NCBI RefSeq assembly: GCF_039673065.1
Contig: NZ_JBDJKW010000006.1
Span: 1-64,000 of the forward strand
DNA length: 64,000 nt
Source: Allobosea sp039673065
GTDB lineage: Bacteria; Pseudomonadota; Alphaproteobacteria; Rhizobiales; Beijerinckiaceae
Direction: 5' to 3'
The notes under the pieces are model-generated. The model had not been told where the DNA came from. It worked only from the letters and a program-made list of their open reading frames with translations, and ran no database searches. The position numbers and the translations under genes are program-made. The first letter of the stretch is position 1; every line of letters begins with the position of its first letter. This document shows positions 37,352 through 47,712 of the stretch, piece after piece.

Positions 37352-39106
37352 ATGCGATTGCTGACGGCCTGGCGGGAATCCGGCCTCAAGGTGCGGGTGC
37401 TCGTGTTCGTCACCGCCGCCATGCTGGCGATCGCCGTCCCCGCCTCCGGCATCTTCATGTGGATCGTCGACCGGACGGTGGTGAAGCTCGGCACGCTCTT
37501 CGCCGAAAAGCAGATCCTGTTCGACCGCTTCCGCGGGCTGGAGGCGCTGATGCGCGAGGTCTCGCTGGCCGAGACGGTGGCACGCGCGCCCGCCATCATC
37601 GAATGGGCGCAGGACGAGACGGACCCGGAGAAGGCGCGCCGCGGCCTCGCCGAGCTCGAGCACTATCGGCTCTCCTTCACCGATCGCAGCTATTTCGTCG
37701 TGCTCGACAAAAGCGCGAACTATTATTTCAACGACCGCAGCAACGCCTATGAGAAGGAGCGGCTGCGCTACACCCTCTCCCCCGACGATCCCAAGGACGC
37801 CTGGTACTACAAGACCCGCGCGCTCGGCTCCGGCTGCCATCTCAACGTCAACCGCGACGAGGTGCTCAACGTCACCAAGGTCTGGATCAACTGCATCATC
37901 AGCAAGGACGGCGTCACGCTCGGCGTGATCGGCACCGGCGTCGACTTGACCCAGTTCATCCGCGAGGTGGTCGAGTTCCCGCAGACCGGCGTGCAGAGCA
38001 TGTTCGTCGACCTGCAGGGCGCCATCCAGGCCCATCGCGACCCGCGCGTCGTAGACTTCCACAGCCTCACCAAGGAGATCTCCAGCAAGCGCACCATCTT
38101 CCGCCTGCTGGAGAAGGACGCCGACCGCACCGCCATGGCGGAGATGATGCGCAAGGTCGCGACCGGCGAGCCGCTGGTGCTCTCGCGCTTCATGACGCTG
38201 AACGGCAAGGAGGTGCTGATCGGCGTCGGCTTCCTCGACCGGCTCGGCTGGTTCAACGTCACGGTGATGGACATCGACGCCATCATCGACCGCCGACTGT
38301 TCGCGCCGATCGCCGGGCTGATGGTGGCGATCCTGCTGGCCATGGCGCTCCTGATGACCATCCTGTTCAAGCGCCATGTCCTCGACCGGCTGAAGCGGGT
38401 CGAGCGCGGCGTCGAGCGGGTGCGGGCCGGCGAGTTCGGCGCGATCGAGGCCGAGGTCGGCAATGACGAGATCGCCCGGCTGTCGCGCTCCTTCCGCGAC
38501 ATGGCCGACGCCGTCGGCGACAATACGGTGCGGCTGGAGACCATGGTCCGCGAGCGCACCGAGAAGCTCGAGCGCCTGGCGCAATACGACCCGCTGACCT
38601 CGGTGCTCAACCGGCGCGGCTTCGAGGAGGCCTATCTGCGCGAGCGCAACCGCGCCCAGCGCGAGGGCCGCCGCTGCGGCCTCATCCTGGTCGATCTCGA
38701 CCGCTTCAAGGCGATCAACGACGAGTTCGGCCATCACGCCGGCGACGAGGTACTGATCGCCTGCGCCCGGCGGATGCAGTCCTCGCTGCGCGGGCACGAC
38801 GCCTGCGCCCGCTGGGGCGGCGACGAATTCATCGTGATGATCGCCGATTGCGACCAGGCGGCGCTGGAAGCCGCCTCGGCCCGGATCCTCGGCCTGATCC
38901 GCGGCACGCCGATCGCGCTCAGCGATGGGCGGGCGGTGGCGATGACCGTGAGCCTCGGCGGGGCGCTGGCCGGCCCGCAGGAGGACATCGACGAGGTGAC
39001 CCTGAACGCCGACGCCGCCCTCTACCAGATCAAGCGCAGCGGCCGCGACGGCTACGCCCTGCACGATCCCGAACGCGCAGCGGCGCGGGTGGTGCGCGCG
39101 GACTGA
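37352..39106 (+). CDS. Diguanylate cyclase: membrane sensor-HAMP-GGDEF
   Basis: A 584-aa membrane sensor. One N-terminal helix (VLVFVTAAMLAIAVPASGIFM) leads into a roughly 280-residue periplasmic region, probably a Cache-type domain, then a second helix (IAGLMVAILLAMALLMTILF), a HAMP domain (about 345-400), a short coiled linker and GGDEF. The active site is intact, GGDEF at 489-493, so it should make c-di-GMP. An inhibition site RGHD lies five residues before it, suggesting product feedback. No EAL domain is present. The ligand is unknown. Confidence 0.9.
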   Translation: MRLLTAWRESGLKVRVLVFVTAAMLAIAVPASGIFMWIVDRTVVKLGTLFAEKQILFDRFRGLEALMREVSLAETVARAPAIIEWAQDETDPEKARRGLAELEHYRLSFTDRSYFVVLDKSANYYFNDRSNAYEKERLRYTLSPDDPKDAWYYKTRALGSGCHLNVNRDEVLNVTKVWINCIISKDGVTLGVIGTGVDLTQFIREVVEFPQTGVQSMFVDLQGAIQAHRDPRVVDFHSLTKEISSKRTIFRLLEKDADRTAMAEMMRKVATGEPLVLSRFMTLNGKEVLIGVGFLDRLGWFNVTVMDIDAIIDRRLFAPIAGLMVAILLAMALLMTILFKRHVLDRLKRVERGVERVRAGEFGAIEAEVGNDEIARLSRSFRDMADAVGDNTVRLETMVRERTEKLERLAQYDPLTSVLNRRGFEEAYLRERNRAQREGRRCGLILVDLDRFKAINDEFGHHAGDEVLIACARRMQSSLRGHDACARWGGDEFIVMIADCDQAALEAASARILGLIRGTPIALSDGRAVAMTVSLGGALAGPQEDIDEVTLNADAALYQIKRSGRDGYALHDPERAAARVVRAD

Positions 39107-39125
39107 GCCGCCCGGCGGCTGGAAC

Positions 39126-39145
39126 GGGGGCGCCGGAGCGCCCCC
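39126..39145. terminator. Bidirectional hairpin between diguanylate cyclase and frmA
   Basis: GGGGGCGC and GCGCCCCC form a perfect 8-bp stem with a CGGA loop in the 48 bp between two convergent stops. It probably ends both transcripts. Confidence 0.6.
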
Positions 39146-39154
39146 GAAGGCCGG

Positions 39155-40279
39155 TCAGTAGACCACGACCGACCGGATCGACTTGCCCTCGTGCATCAGG
39201 TCGAAGCCGTGATTGATCTCGTCGAGCGAAAGCTTGTGGGTGATCAGGTCGTCTATGTTGATCTTCCCCTCCATGTACCAGTCGACGATCTTCGGCACGT
39301 CGGTGCGCCCGCGCGCGCCGCCGAAGGCCGTGCCCTTCCAGACGCGGCCGGTGACGAGCTGGAACGGGCGGGTGGCGATCTCCTTGCCGGCCTCGGCGAC
39401 GCCGATGACGATCGACTCGCCCCAGCCGCGATGGCAGCATTCCAGCGCCTGGCGCATGACGTCGGTATTGCCGGTGGCGTCGAAGGAGAAGTCGGCGCCG
39501 CCGCCGGTCAGGTCGACGATGGCCTGCACGACCTTGTCGTTGCCGATCTCCTTCGGATTGACGAAGTCGGTCATGCCGAACTTGCGCGCCATCTCCTGCT
39601 TAGCCGGGTTGATATCGACGCCGATGATCTTGTCGGCGCCGACCATGCGCGCACCCTGGATCACGTTGAGGCCGATGCCGCCGAGCCCGAAGACCACGAC
39701 ATTCGCGCCCGGCCAGACCTTGGCGGTGTAGATCACCGCGCCGATCCCGGTGGTCACGCCGCAGCCGATATAGCAGATCTTGTCGAAGGGCGCGTCCTCG
39801 CGGACCTTGGCCAGCGCGATCTCGGGCAGGACCGTGAAGTTCGCGAAGGTCGAGCAGCCCATGTAGTGGAAGATCGTGCCGTCGCCCTGGACGCCGTCGC
39901 AGGAGAAGCGCGAGGTACCGTCCGGCATCAGGCCCTGGCCCTGCGTGGCGCGGATCGAGGTGCACAGATTGGTCCGGCGCGACAGGCAGGATTTACAGCT
40001 GCGGCATTCGGGCGTGTAGAGCGGGATGACGTGGTCGCCCGGCTTCAGCGAGGTGACGCCGGCGCCGACCTCGCGCACGATGCCGGCGCCCTCATGGCCG
40101 AGGATGGCCGGGAACTTGCCCTCGGAATCCAGCCCCGACAGCGTATAGGCGTCGGTGTGGCAGATGCCGGTCGCCATCACCTCGACCAGGACCTCGCCGG
40201 CCTTCGGCCCGCCGATCTCGATCGTCTCGATGGTGAGCGGCTTGCCGGCCTCCCAGGCTACGGCTGCGCGCGTCTTCAT
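39155..40279 (-). CDS. frmA: S-(hydroxymethyl)glutathione dehydrogenase (class III alcohol dehydrogenase)
   Basis: A 374-aa zinc enzyme that oxidises the glutathione adduct of formaldehyde. The zinc-binding pieces are GICHTDAYTLSG, ILGHEGAGIV, the structural CRSCKSCLSRRTNLC and CYIGCGVTTGIGAV. The GSNO-reductase activity of this family is also likely. The start ATG lies 37 bp downstream of frmR, so both are one operon under the FrmR operator. S-formylglutathione hydrolase (frmB) is not next to it. Confidence 0.95.
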   Translation of the reverse strand: MKTRAAVAWEAGKPLTIETIEIGGPKAGEVLVEVMATGICHTDAYTLSGLDSEGKFPAILGHEGAGIVREVGAGVTSLKPGDHVIPLYTPECRSCKSCLSRRTNLCTSIRATQGQGLMPDGTSRFSCDGVQGDGTIFHYMGCSTFANFTVLPEIALAKVREDAPFDKICYIGCGVTTGIGAVIYTAKVWPGANVVVFGLGGIGLNVIQGARMVGADKIIGVDINPAKQEMARKFGMTDFVNPKEIGNDKVVQAIVDLTGGGADFSFDATGNTDVMRQALECCHRGWGESIVIGVAEAGKEIATRPFQLVTGRVWKGTAFGGARGRTDVPKIVDWYMEGKINIDDLITHKLSLDEINHGFDLMHEGKSIRSVVVY

Positions 40280-40316
40280 GTCTGTCCTCCTTGAAAACGA
40301 TGTCGGGTCCGCGCGC

Positions 40317-40601
40317 CTATTTGAGATAGGTGCGCAGCATGCGGATGAGTTCGTCGAGATCGTCGCCGCGGTCGCGGTCCTGGGGCCCCGGCCCGCCGGC
40401 CGCCCCGAAGGTCTCGCGCAGATGGCCTTCGAACACCTCGGCCATCAGCCCGTTCGTCGCCCCGCGCAGCGCCGCGATCTGCTGCAGCAGCGCGCCGCAA
40501 TCGGTGCCGGCCTCGACTGCGCGCTCCAGCGCCTCCGCCTGCCCCCTGATCCGGCGCAGGCGCGAAATGGCACGCTTCTTCTCGTCGGGCGTGTGCGGCA
40601 T
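40317..40601 (-). CDS. frmR: Formaldehyde-sensing repressor FrmR (CsoR/RcnR family)
   Basis: A 94-aa all-helical repressor of the CsoR/RcnR family. It starts MPHTPDEKKRAISRLRRIRG, so Pro2 can become the mature N-terminus, and has the single conserved Cys near 35 in GTDCGALLQQIAALRG. In FrmR formaldehyde bridges Pro2 and this Cys and releases DNA. The remaining metal-binding His pattern is not prominent, so formaldehyde rather than copper or nickel is preferred. Its binding site is probably 40617-40631. Confidence 0.85.
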   Translation of the reverse strand: MPHTPDEKKRAISRLRRIRGQAEALERAVEAGTDCGALLQQIAALRGATNGLMAEVFEGHLRETFGAAGGPGPQDRDRGDDLDELIRMLRTYLK

Positions 40602-40616
40602 GGCTCACCCTTAGGG

Positions 40617-40631
40617 TACTAGAGGGGAGTA
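40617..40631. promoter_or_regulatory. Likely FrmR operator
   Basis: TACTAGAGGGGAGTA: inverted TACT/AGTA arms around a G-tract, 15 bp upstream of the frmR start. CsoR/RcnR/FrmR family operators have this AT-arm and G-tract design, so autorepression of frmR-frmA is likely. Confidence 0.6.
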
Positions 40632-40664
40632 TGTCAATTACGGATCGGCCGGGGCCCAGAACGC

Positions 40665-40700
40665 GAAAGCCCGCGCCTGCCGGAGCAGACGCGGGCTTTC
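40665..40700 (-). terminator. Hairpin terminator after outer-membrane protein gene
   Basis: GAAAGCCCGCG and CGCGGGCTTTC form a perfect 11-bp stem with a 14-base loop, 21 bp beyond the stop at 40722. It would insulate frmR from the upstream minus-strand gene. Confidence 0.65.
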
Positions 40701-40721
40701 GATGTTGGAAGAGGACTGCGC

Positions 40722-41639
40722 TCAGTACTTGCGGATCACGTGCGGGGCCGGCTCGTAGGCCACCGGCTGCTCCTTCACGCCGCAGCAGTTCGGATCGTTG
40801 AAGTTCCAGCGCATGCCGATGCGGAAGTCATGGCTGTCGATGCGCTTGAAGCGCACCGCCGAGCTCGGGTTGACCAGCGCGCCGGCGGCACCGTTGAGGC
40901 CGATCGTCGGGCCGTCGCCCATGTTGAGATAGCGATAGCCGACATCGAGCTTCAGGCTCGAGGTCACGTCGTAGGAGACGCCCGCCATCAGCGCCCAGGC
41001 CAGGTTGGTCTTGCTGGCCGAGTCGCCATAGGCATAGGAGATGTTGTCGAACTGCTGGCCGGCCGGACGGTTCAGGCCCGTATCGGTGAATCCGTTGATG
41101 CGGTGATTGGCGAAGCCGATGCCCGCGCCGAGATAGGGCGTCAGGCAGTTCCAGGTGCCGAGATCGACATAGGCGTTCACCAGGCCGACGAAGGTCGCGA
41201 TGTCGGCGCGGTAGTTGTTGATCTGCTGGACCGGGAGGCCGCCGACACCGAGGTACTCGACATGGTCGCGGCCGTTGAACGCGGCCCCGCGATACTCGCC
41301 GGTGACGTCGACGCGGAACCAGCTGTTGAACTGGTAGCCCACGCCGAGGCCGGCGAAGGTGGCGACGCTGCGCTGCGGGGCGACCGTGCGGAACGAGGTG
41401 ACGCTGGCCAGCACCGCCGGGTTGACCCCGTTCACGGTCACGTCGAGCTTGTCATAGGACTGCGCACCGACGCCGACATCGCCGCGCAGATACCAGCCTC
41501 CCCCGACGGCGCCGCGCAGGGCGACCGGCTCGGGCGGCGGAGGCGGCGGCGGTGCGACGGGGAAATCCGCGGCCTTGGCGGCAGTGAAAGCGCCCACGGC
41601 CATGGCGCTGGCGAGCGCGAGGGTTTTCAGGCTGCCCAT
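40722..41639 (-). CDS. Outer-membrane beta-barrel protein (Omp25/Omp31-like)
   Basis: A 305-aa precursor with a signal peptide (LASAMAVGAFTAAKAADFPV) and a proline tract (APPPPPPPEP), then a beta-barrel with strands such as WYLRGDVGVGAQSYDKL and LKLDVGYRYLNMG and the frequent alphaproteobacterial HDFRIGMRWNF. The C-terminus continues past the last strand with a CCGVKEQP loop and ends VIRKY. It resembles Brucella Omp25/31-type and other rhizobial porin-like proteins. A CtrA-like box lies 80 bp upstream. Confidence 0.85.
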   Translation of the reverse strand: MGSLKTLALASAMAVGAFTAAKAADFPVAPPPPPPPEPVALRGAVGGGWYLRGDVGVGAQSYDKLDVTVNGVNPAVLASVTSFRTVAPQRSVATFAGLGVGYQFNSWFRVDVTGEYRGAAFNGRDHVEYLGVGGLPVQQINNYRADIATFVGLVNAYVDLGTWNCLTPYLGAGIGFANHRINGFTDTGLNRPAGQQFDNISYAYGDSASKTNLAWALMAGVSYDVTSSLKLDVGYRYLNMGDGPTIGLNGAAGALVNPSSAVRFKRIDSHDFRIGMRWNFNDPNCCGVKEQPVAYEPAPHVIRKY

Positions 41640-41718
41640 GGCAGTGTCCTTCGTTCAGTGCGCGAAACGAGACGCAGCCCGCGCGAGTTACTGTCGAAGG
41701 AACTCTGCCAGTCAGGGG

Positions 41719-41734
41719 TTAAACGACACTTAAC
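41719..41734. promoter_or_regulatory. CtrA-type box upstream of outer-membrane protein gene
   Basis: TTAA, 7 bp, TTAAC, inside a larger GGGTTAA/TTAACCC inverted repeat, 80 bp upstream of the start at 41639. This matches the full CtrA consensus of alphaproteobacteria, which times genes to the cell cycle. The rest of 41740-41916 has no gene that I can support. Confidence 0.6.
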
Positions 41735-41916
41735 CCTAACGGCTAACCTTATTTTTTGTTGAACGGGCGCGCCGCCGGCAAGATGGGATGCCCATCCGAC
41801 GACCGCCGGACGTTAGGGCAGAGCCGAGGGCCGGGAGGCCGCGCAGACCGGCCTCGGCTGCGGCGACGTTGGCGGAGAGCGGACAGGCGCGCCGCAGTAC
41901 CGGCGCGCCTCCGGCG

Positions 41917-43260
41917 TCAGGCGGCGGCCTTGGCGACGGCCGCGACGACCTCGTCCACGGCACGCAGGACGATATCGTGATCATCACCCTCGGCCATGAC
42001 GCGGATGACCGGCTCGGTCCCGGAGGGCCGGATCACCAGGCGCCCGCCATCGCCGAGCATCTGGCGGGCGGCCTCGATCGCGCTGATCACCGGCTTCTCC
42101 TCGAGCGGACGGCCGGCCTTGTAGCGCACGTTCTTGAGGATCTGCGGCAGCGGCTCGAAGCAGTGGCAGACCTCGGAGACCGGCCGCTCCTTGCGCTTGA
42201 CCACCGCCAGCAGCTGCAGCGCCGCCACCAGCCCGTCGCCGGTGGTGGCGTAGTCGGAGAGGATGATGTGGCCGGACTGCTCGCCGCCGAGGTTGAAGCC
42301 GTTGGCGCGCATGTGCTCGAGCACATAGCGATCGCCGACCGCGGTGCGCGCCAGCGACAGGCCGAGCCCGCCGAGGAAGCGCTCCAGGCCGAGATTGGAC
42401 ATCACGGTCGCGACGATGCCGGGCGCCGAGAGCAACCCGTCCTCGTGCCAGCTGCGGGCGATCACCGCCATGAGCTGGTCGCCGTCGACCACCTGCCCAT
42501 TCTCGTCGACGATCAAAACGCGGTCGGCGTCGCCATCGAGCGCGATGCCGATATCGGCGCGCAGCTCGCGCACCTTCTGGCTCAGCGCCTCCGGCCGGGT
42601 CGAGCCGACGTCGCGGTTGATGTTGAAGCCGTCGGGCTCGACGCCGATCGCGATCACCTCGGCGCCGAGTTCCCACAGCGCCTCGGGCGCGACCTTGTAG
42701 GCGGCGCCATTGGCGCAATCGACGACGATGCGCAGGCCTTCGAGGCTGAGATTGCGCGGCAGGGTGCGCTTGGCGAACTCGATATAGCGCGCATCGGCGC
42801 TCTCGATGCGCTTGGCCCGGCCGAGCATCGCCGAGCCCGAAAGCTGCTTGCCGAGATCGGAATCGATCAGCCGCGTGATCTCGGTCTCGACCTCGTCGCT
42901 GAGCTTGTAGCCGTCCGGGCCGAACAGCTTGATGCCGTTGTCCTCGTAAGGGTTGTGCGAGGCCGAGATCATCACGCCGAGATCGGCGCGCATCGAGCGC
43001 GTCAGCATCGCCACCGCCGGCGTCGGCATCGGGCCGAGCAGCAGCACGTCCATGCCGACCGAGGTGAAGCCAGCCACCAGCGCGTTCTCGATCATGTAGC
43101 CCGACAGACGGGTATCCTTGCCGATCACCACCCGGTGGCGGTGGTCGCCGCGCCGGAAGGCGATGCCGGTCGCCTGACCGACGCGCAGGGCGAGATCGGG
43201 CGTGATGACGCCATTGGCGCGCCCGCGGATACCATCGGTGCCGAAATACTTGCGTGTCAT
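41917..43260 (-). CDS. glmM: Phosphoglucosamine mutase
   Basis: A 447-aa enzyme making glucosamine 1-phosphate for UDP-GlcNAc, peptidoglycan and lipid A. The phospho-Ser101 is in MISASHNPYEDNGIK, the metal loop in DGDADR, sugar-binding GGEQSGHI and the phosphate-binding RPSGTEPVIR. The start MTRKYFGTDGIRG is canonical. It lies 306 bp after ftsH with a terminator between, so it probably has its own promoter. Confidence 0.96.
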   Translation of the reverse strand: MTRKYFGTDGIRGRANGVITPDLALRVGQATGIAFRRGDHRHRVVIGKDTRLSGYMIENALVAGFTSVGMDVLLLGPMPTPAVAMLTRSMRADLGVMISASHNPYEDNGIKLFGPDGYKLSDEVETEITRLIDSDLGKQLSGSAMLGRAKRIESADARYIEFAKRTLPRNLSLEGLRIVVDCANGAAYKVAPEALWELGAEVIAIGVEPDGFNINRDVGSTRPEALSQKVRELRADIGIALDGDADRVLIVDENGQVVDGDQLMAVIARSWHEDGLLSAPGIVATVMSNLGLERFLGGLGLSLARTAVGDRYVLEHMRANGFNLGGEQSGHIILSDYATTGDGLVAALQLLAVVKRKERPVSEVCHCFEPLPQILKNVRYKAGRPLEEKPVISAIEAARQMLGDGGRLVIRPSGTEPVIRVMAEGDDHDIVLRAVDEVVAAVAKAAA

Positions 43261-43516
43261 GCGCTGGTCGTCGTCCCTGCCCCGGCTCGCTGCCGCCGGA
43301 CGCTCTTACAGCGTCGCGCCCGGCTGAGCTTCTCACAAATTATGTCGAAGCATATCCGCATGCGGGTGGACAAGCCGTTTGCGCGCGCGGCGGTGGCAGA
43401 ACGGCAGCTGCGCCGAAGCCGCACGGCGCGGACGCTCCTCGACGGCATCGCCCGCCTGACGCATCGCCAGCGGCGGCGAGCGGCGGGCTCCCCAGTGCAA
43501 CTGCGCCACCACCCAC
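43261..43516. other. Intergenic region upstream of glmM, no gene seen
   Basis: A frame from 43342 (MSKHIRMRVDKPFARAAVAE) is open to 43545 but is very Arg/Ala-rich and runs into the ftsH terminator; I do not call it. The glmM promoter should lie here, but no convincing -35/-10 pair is visible. Confidence 0.5.
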
Positions 43517-43542
43517 GAAAAAGGGCGGCCGCGAGGCCGCCC
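43517..43542 (-). terminator. Intrinsic terminator of ftsH
   Basis: GGGCGGCC-TCGC-GGCCGCCC stem followed on the minus strand by TTTTT, 24 bp after the ftsH stop. A textbook rho-independent terminator. Confidence 0.85.
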
Positions 43543-43566
43543 TGATCCGATCGATACGCGCCCGGC

Positions 43567-45492
<1,926 letters not shown>

Positions 45493-45549
45493 CAGGGTTC
45501 CGATCCGCCCGCCAGCGGAGATGCGGCGAGCCTGTGATAATCAGGGTCT

Positions 45550-45578
45550 AATCTAGGTGGCTGACAGGTCGTTGCCAA
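45550..45578 (-). promoter_or_regulatory. Sigma-70-like promoter for ftsH
   Basis: On the minus strand, TTGGCA (45573-45578) and TAGATT (45550-45555) are separated by exactly 17 bp. It straddles the stop of tilS and predicts a start near 45543, giving a 50-base leader. Confidence 0.45.
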
Positions 45579-46668
45579 GGGAAGCCTTGCGCGACCTCGC
45601 GTCCCGCCCCGGCTTCTTCCCGTCAGGGTGAACGCCTCTGCGTCGCTGCGGCTCGGCGCCGACGACGAGGCGCCCCTGCCGGGAGAGACCGAGCATCAGG
45701 CCGCCCAGCGTCCGCCGCAGGGACCTCCCCTGCCGCGCCGCTTCGGCGAGCGCCAGCGCGCAGGCCTCCAGCCGCGCCAGCCGCGCCGGCGCCGCCGTCT
45801 CCTCATCCCCGTCAGCGAGAACATGACCGAGCAGGCGGATCACGATCTCGTCCGGCTCGGCGGCGAGTGCGGCCATGTCGACGATACGCTCCGCGCCACG
45901 AGGCGCGCACAGCCGCGGCAGCAGCACGGCGACCCGCTGCTCCAGCGCGGCATCGGCCCGCGCGAGCCGGCCGGCCAGCGTCGCGAGCCGGCCCGCGGTC
46001 AAACCCTCGCGGGCCAGCAACGGCGTCAGGGCCCGCCAACGCACCCGGGCGAAGCGCGGATCGTCATTCGATGGATCGCGCGCAGAGGGCAGCCCGCGCG
46101 CCGCGCAACTCGCGACCAGCCGCGCCTTGGCGATGCCGAGCAGCGGCCGCAGAATGGTGACACCGTCGCGCCGGCTGCATGCACGCATGCCCGCGAGGCC
46201 CGCCGGCCCCGACCCGGCAGCCATGCGCATGAGCAGCGTCTCGGCCTGGTCGTCCAGCGTATGCGCCGTCACCAGCGCCGCCCCGCCGAGGGCGCGCGCC
46301 GTCTCGGCGAGCAGCGCGTAGCGGGCCTGGCGCGCCCGCGCCTGCAGCGCCGTATCGACCGGGCCATCGGCCTGCCAGCGCAGGATGCGGTGCGGCAAGC
46401 CGAGCCGGGCGCAGAGCGCGGCGACGGCCACCGCCTCCTCGGCGGCTTCCGGGCGCAGCCCATGATCGACGGTCGCGGCATGGAGCAGCGGGCGCCCCTG
46501 CCCTGCCACCGCCCATTCGGCGAGAAGGGCGAGCAACGCGACGGAATCCGGGCCGCCCGACACCGCGACGAGGAGGCTCGGCTCGGCCGCGAGCGATGCG
46601 AACAGGATTTCAGCCTCGGCGGCCGTGAGGGCGCCGGCCGAAGCAGCCGGACGCAGCTGCGCGCTCAA
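45553..46668 (-). CDS. tilS: tRNA(Ile)-lysidine synthase
   Basis: A 371-aa N-type ATP pyrophosphatase that puts lysine on C34 of the AUA-reading tRNA-Ile. The P-loop is VAVSGGPDSVALL; DHGLRPEAAEEA and ALVTAHTLDDQAETLLMRM are typical. The C-terminal half is short and basic, as in other alphaproteobacteria. It overlaps the cpoB stop by 4 bp, so the two are coupled. Confidence 0.94.
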   Translation of the reverse strand: MSAQLRPAASAGALTAAEAEILFASLAAEPSLLVAVSGGPDSVALLALLAEWAVAGQGRPLLHAATVDHGLRPEAAEEAVAVAALCARLGLPHRILRWQADGPVDTALQARARQARYALLAETARALGGAALVTAHTLDDQAETLLMRMAAGSGPAGLAGMRACSRRDGVTILRPLLGIAKARLVASCAARGLPSARDPSNDDPRFARVRWRALTPLLAREGLTAGRLATLAGRLARADAALEQRVAVLLPRLCAPRGAERIVDMAALAAEPDEIVIRLLGHVLADGDEETAAPARLARLEACALALAEAARQGRSLRRTLGGLMLGLSRQGRLVVGAEPQRRRGVHPDGKKPGRDARSRKASLGNDLSAT

Positions 46669-47588
46669 GCGCAGCGGGCGCGGCGCTGTTCGCGCAGGAG
46701 GCTCTGACGCACGGAGCTCGAGGCCGCGGGATAATCCGAGCCGAGCTTGGCGAAGGTGGCGCAGGCTTGGTCGCGCGCGCCGAGGCCGTTCAGCGACATG
46801 CCGAGCTTCAGCATGCTGTCGGCGCCCTTGCCGGCCTTGGGATAGTCACGGCTGATCCGCAGGAACTGCTCGGCCGCCTCGCGGTAGAGCTGGCGCTGGA
46901 AATAGCTCTCGCCGAGCCAGAAGGTGGCGTCGGGCGCCAGCCGGTCGCGCGGATAGCTCTGCAGGAACTGGCGGAAGCCCATCTCGGCCTGCTCGTATTC
47001 CTTGCGTACGACATGGGCGTAAGCGGCGTCGTAGATGGCGCGCGGAGAGGCGGCCTGCCCCGTCGCGGCGACGCTGGGCCCGGCCTGGGCAGCCGGCGGC
47101 AGCGCCCCCTGCGGCACGGCGCGCCCGACACCGGAGATGTCGAGCGGGCCCTGCCCAGGTGTCGGATTGCCGGAGAACTCGTCGTCGATGATCTGGCCGA
47201 TCTGCCCCATCTGGCGCGGCGCACCGGGCGAACCCGGCTGCATGGCCGGGTCCGAGAGTTCGCTGCGGCGATCGCGCGCCGGCTGGCGCGGCGGAGCGGC
47301 CGGCGCGGCGCCGGGCTTGCCGCCCTGCTCCGACAGCCGGAACTCGACGTTCTCCTGGAACTTGCGCAGCTGGTCGGTCAGCCGGCGGTTCTCGAACTGC
47401 AGCTGCTCGATCTGGCCCGAGAGCTGGCGCAGCTGGTTCTCCAGCCGCGTGGTCCTGACCAGCAGGTCGGCCGCGTCCTGCGCGGCCACCGGCGGCGCGC
47501 CCAGCGCCAGCGCGGCGAACGCCACGCCGAACCCCAGCCCGAGCACCTTCCGTTTCAACAGCGAAACGCCCATCGCAAACACCGTCAT
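46665..47588 (-). CDS. cpoB: Tol-Pal system coordinator CpoB (YbgF)
   Basis: A 307-aa periplasmic protein. A signal peptide (LGLGFGVAFAALALGAPPVAAQ) is followed by an N-terminal coiled coil (LENQLRQLSGQIEQLQFENRRL), a disordered Pro/Gly linker and C-terminal TPR repeats (about residues 180-300). CpoB couples septal peptidoglycan synthesis with outer-membrane constriction through TolA. Starts at ATG 47588 or 47573. It follows pal, as usual in the tol-pal cluster. Confidence 0.9.
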   Translation of the reverse strand: MTVFAMGVSLLKRKVLGLGFGVAFAALALGAPPVAAQDAADLLVRTTRLENQLRQLSGQIEQLQFENRRLTDQLRKFQENVEFRLSEQGGKPGAAPAAPPRQPARDRRSELSDPAMQPGSPGAPRQMGQIGQIIDDEFSGNPTPGQGPLDISGVGRAVPQGALPPAAQAGPSVAATGQAASPRAIYDAAYAHVVRKEYEQAEMGFRQFLQSYPRDRLAPDATFWLGESYFQRQLYREAAEQFLRISRDYPKAGKGADSMLKLGMSLNGLGARDQACATFAKLGSDYPAASSSVRQSLLREQRRARCA

Positions 47589-47657
47589 CGTTCGAGACAC
47601 CGCATCCTGTTCGTCATCGAGCCTACCATGGCGCGCCGACGCGGCCAAAATGTGAAA

Positions 47658-47687
47658 GGGCCGGCGCCGCGGCAGCGGCACCGGCCC
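47658..47687 (-). terminator. Terminator after pal
   Basis: GGGCCGG and CCGGCCC with an inner GCCGC/GCGGC stem, a single mismatch, and a T-rich tract (TTTCACATTTT) on the minus-strand side. It lies between pal and cpoB, so cpoB may be partly read-through or have its own promoter. Confidence 0.55.
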
Positions 47688-47712
47688 GTCTTGGGCGGGC
47701 GGGTCGCCGTGA

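Noticed and set aside
43342..43545. Short frame MSKHIRMRVDKPFARAAVAE between glmM and ftsH
   Set aside because: Arg/Ala-rich, no ribosome site, and it runs into the ftsH terminator.
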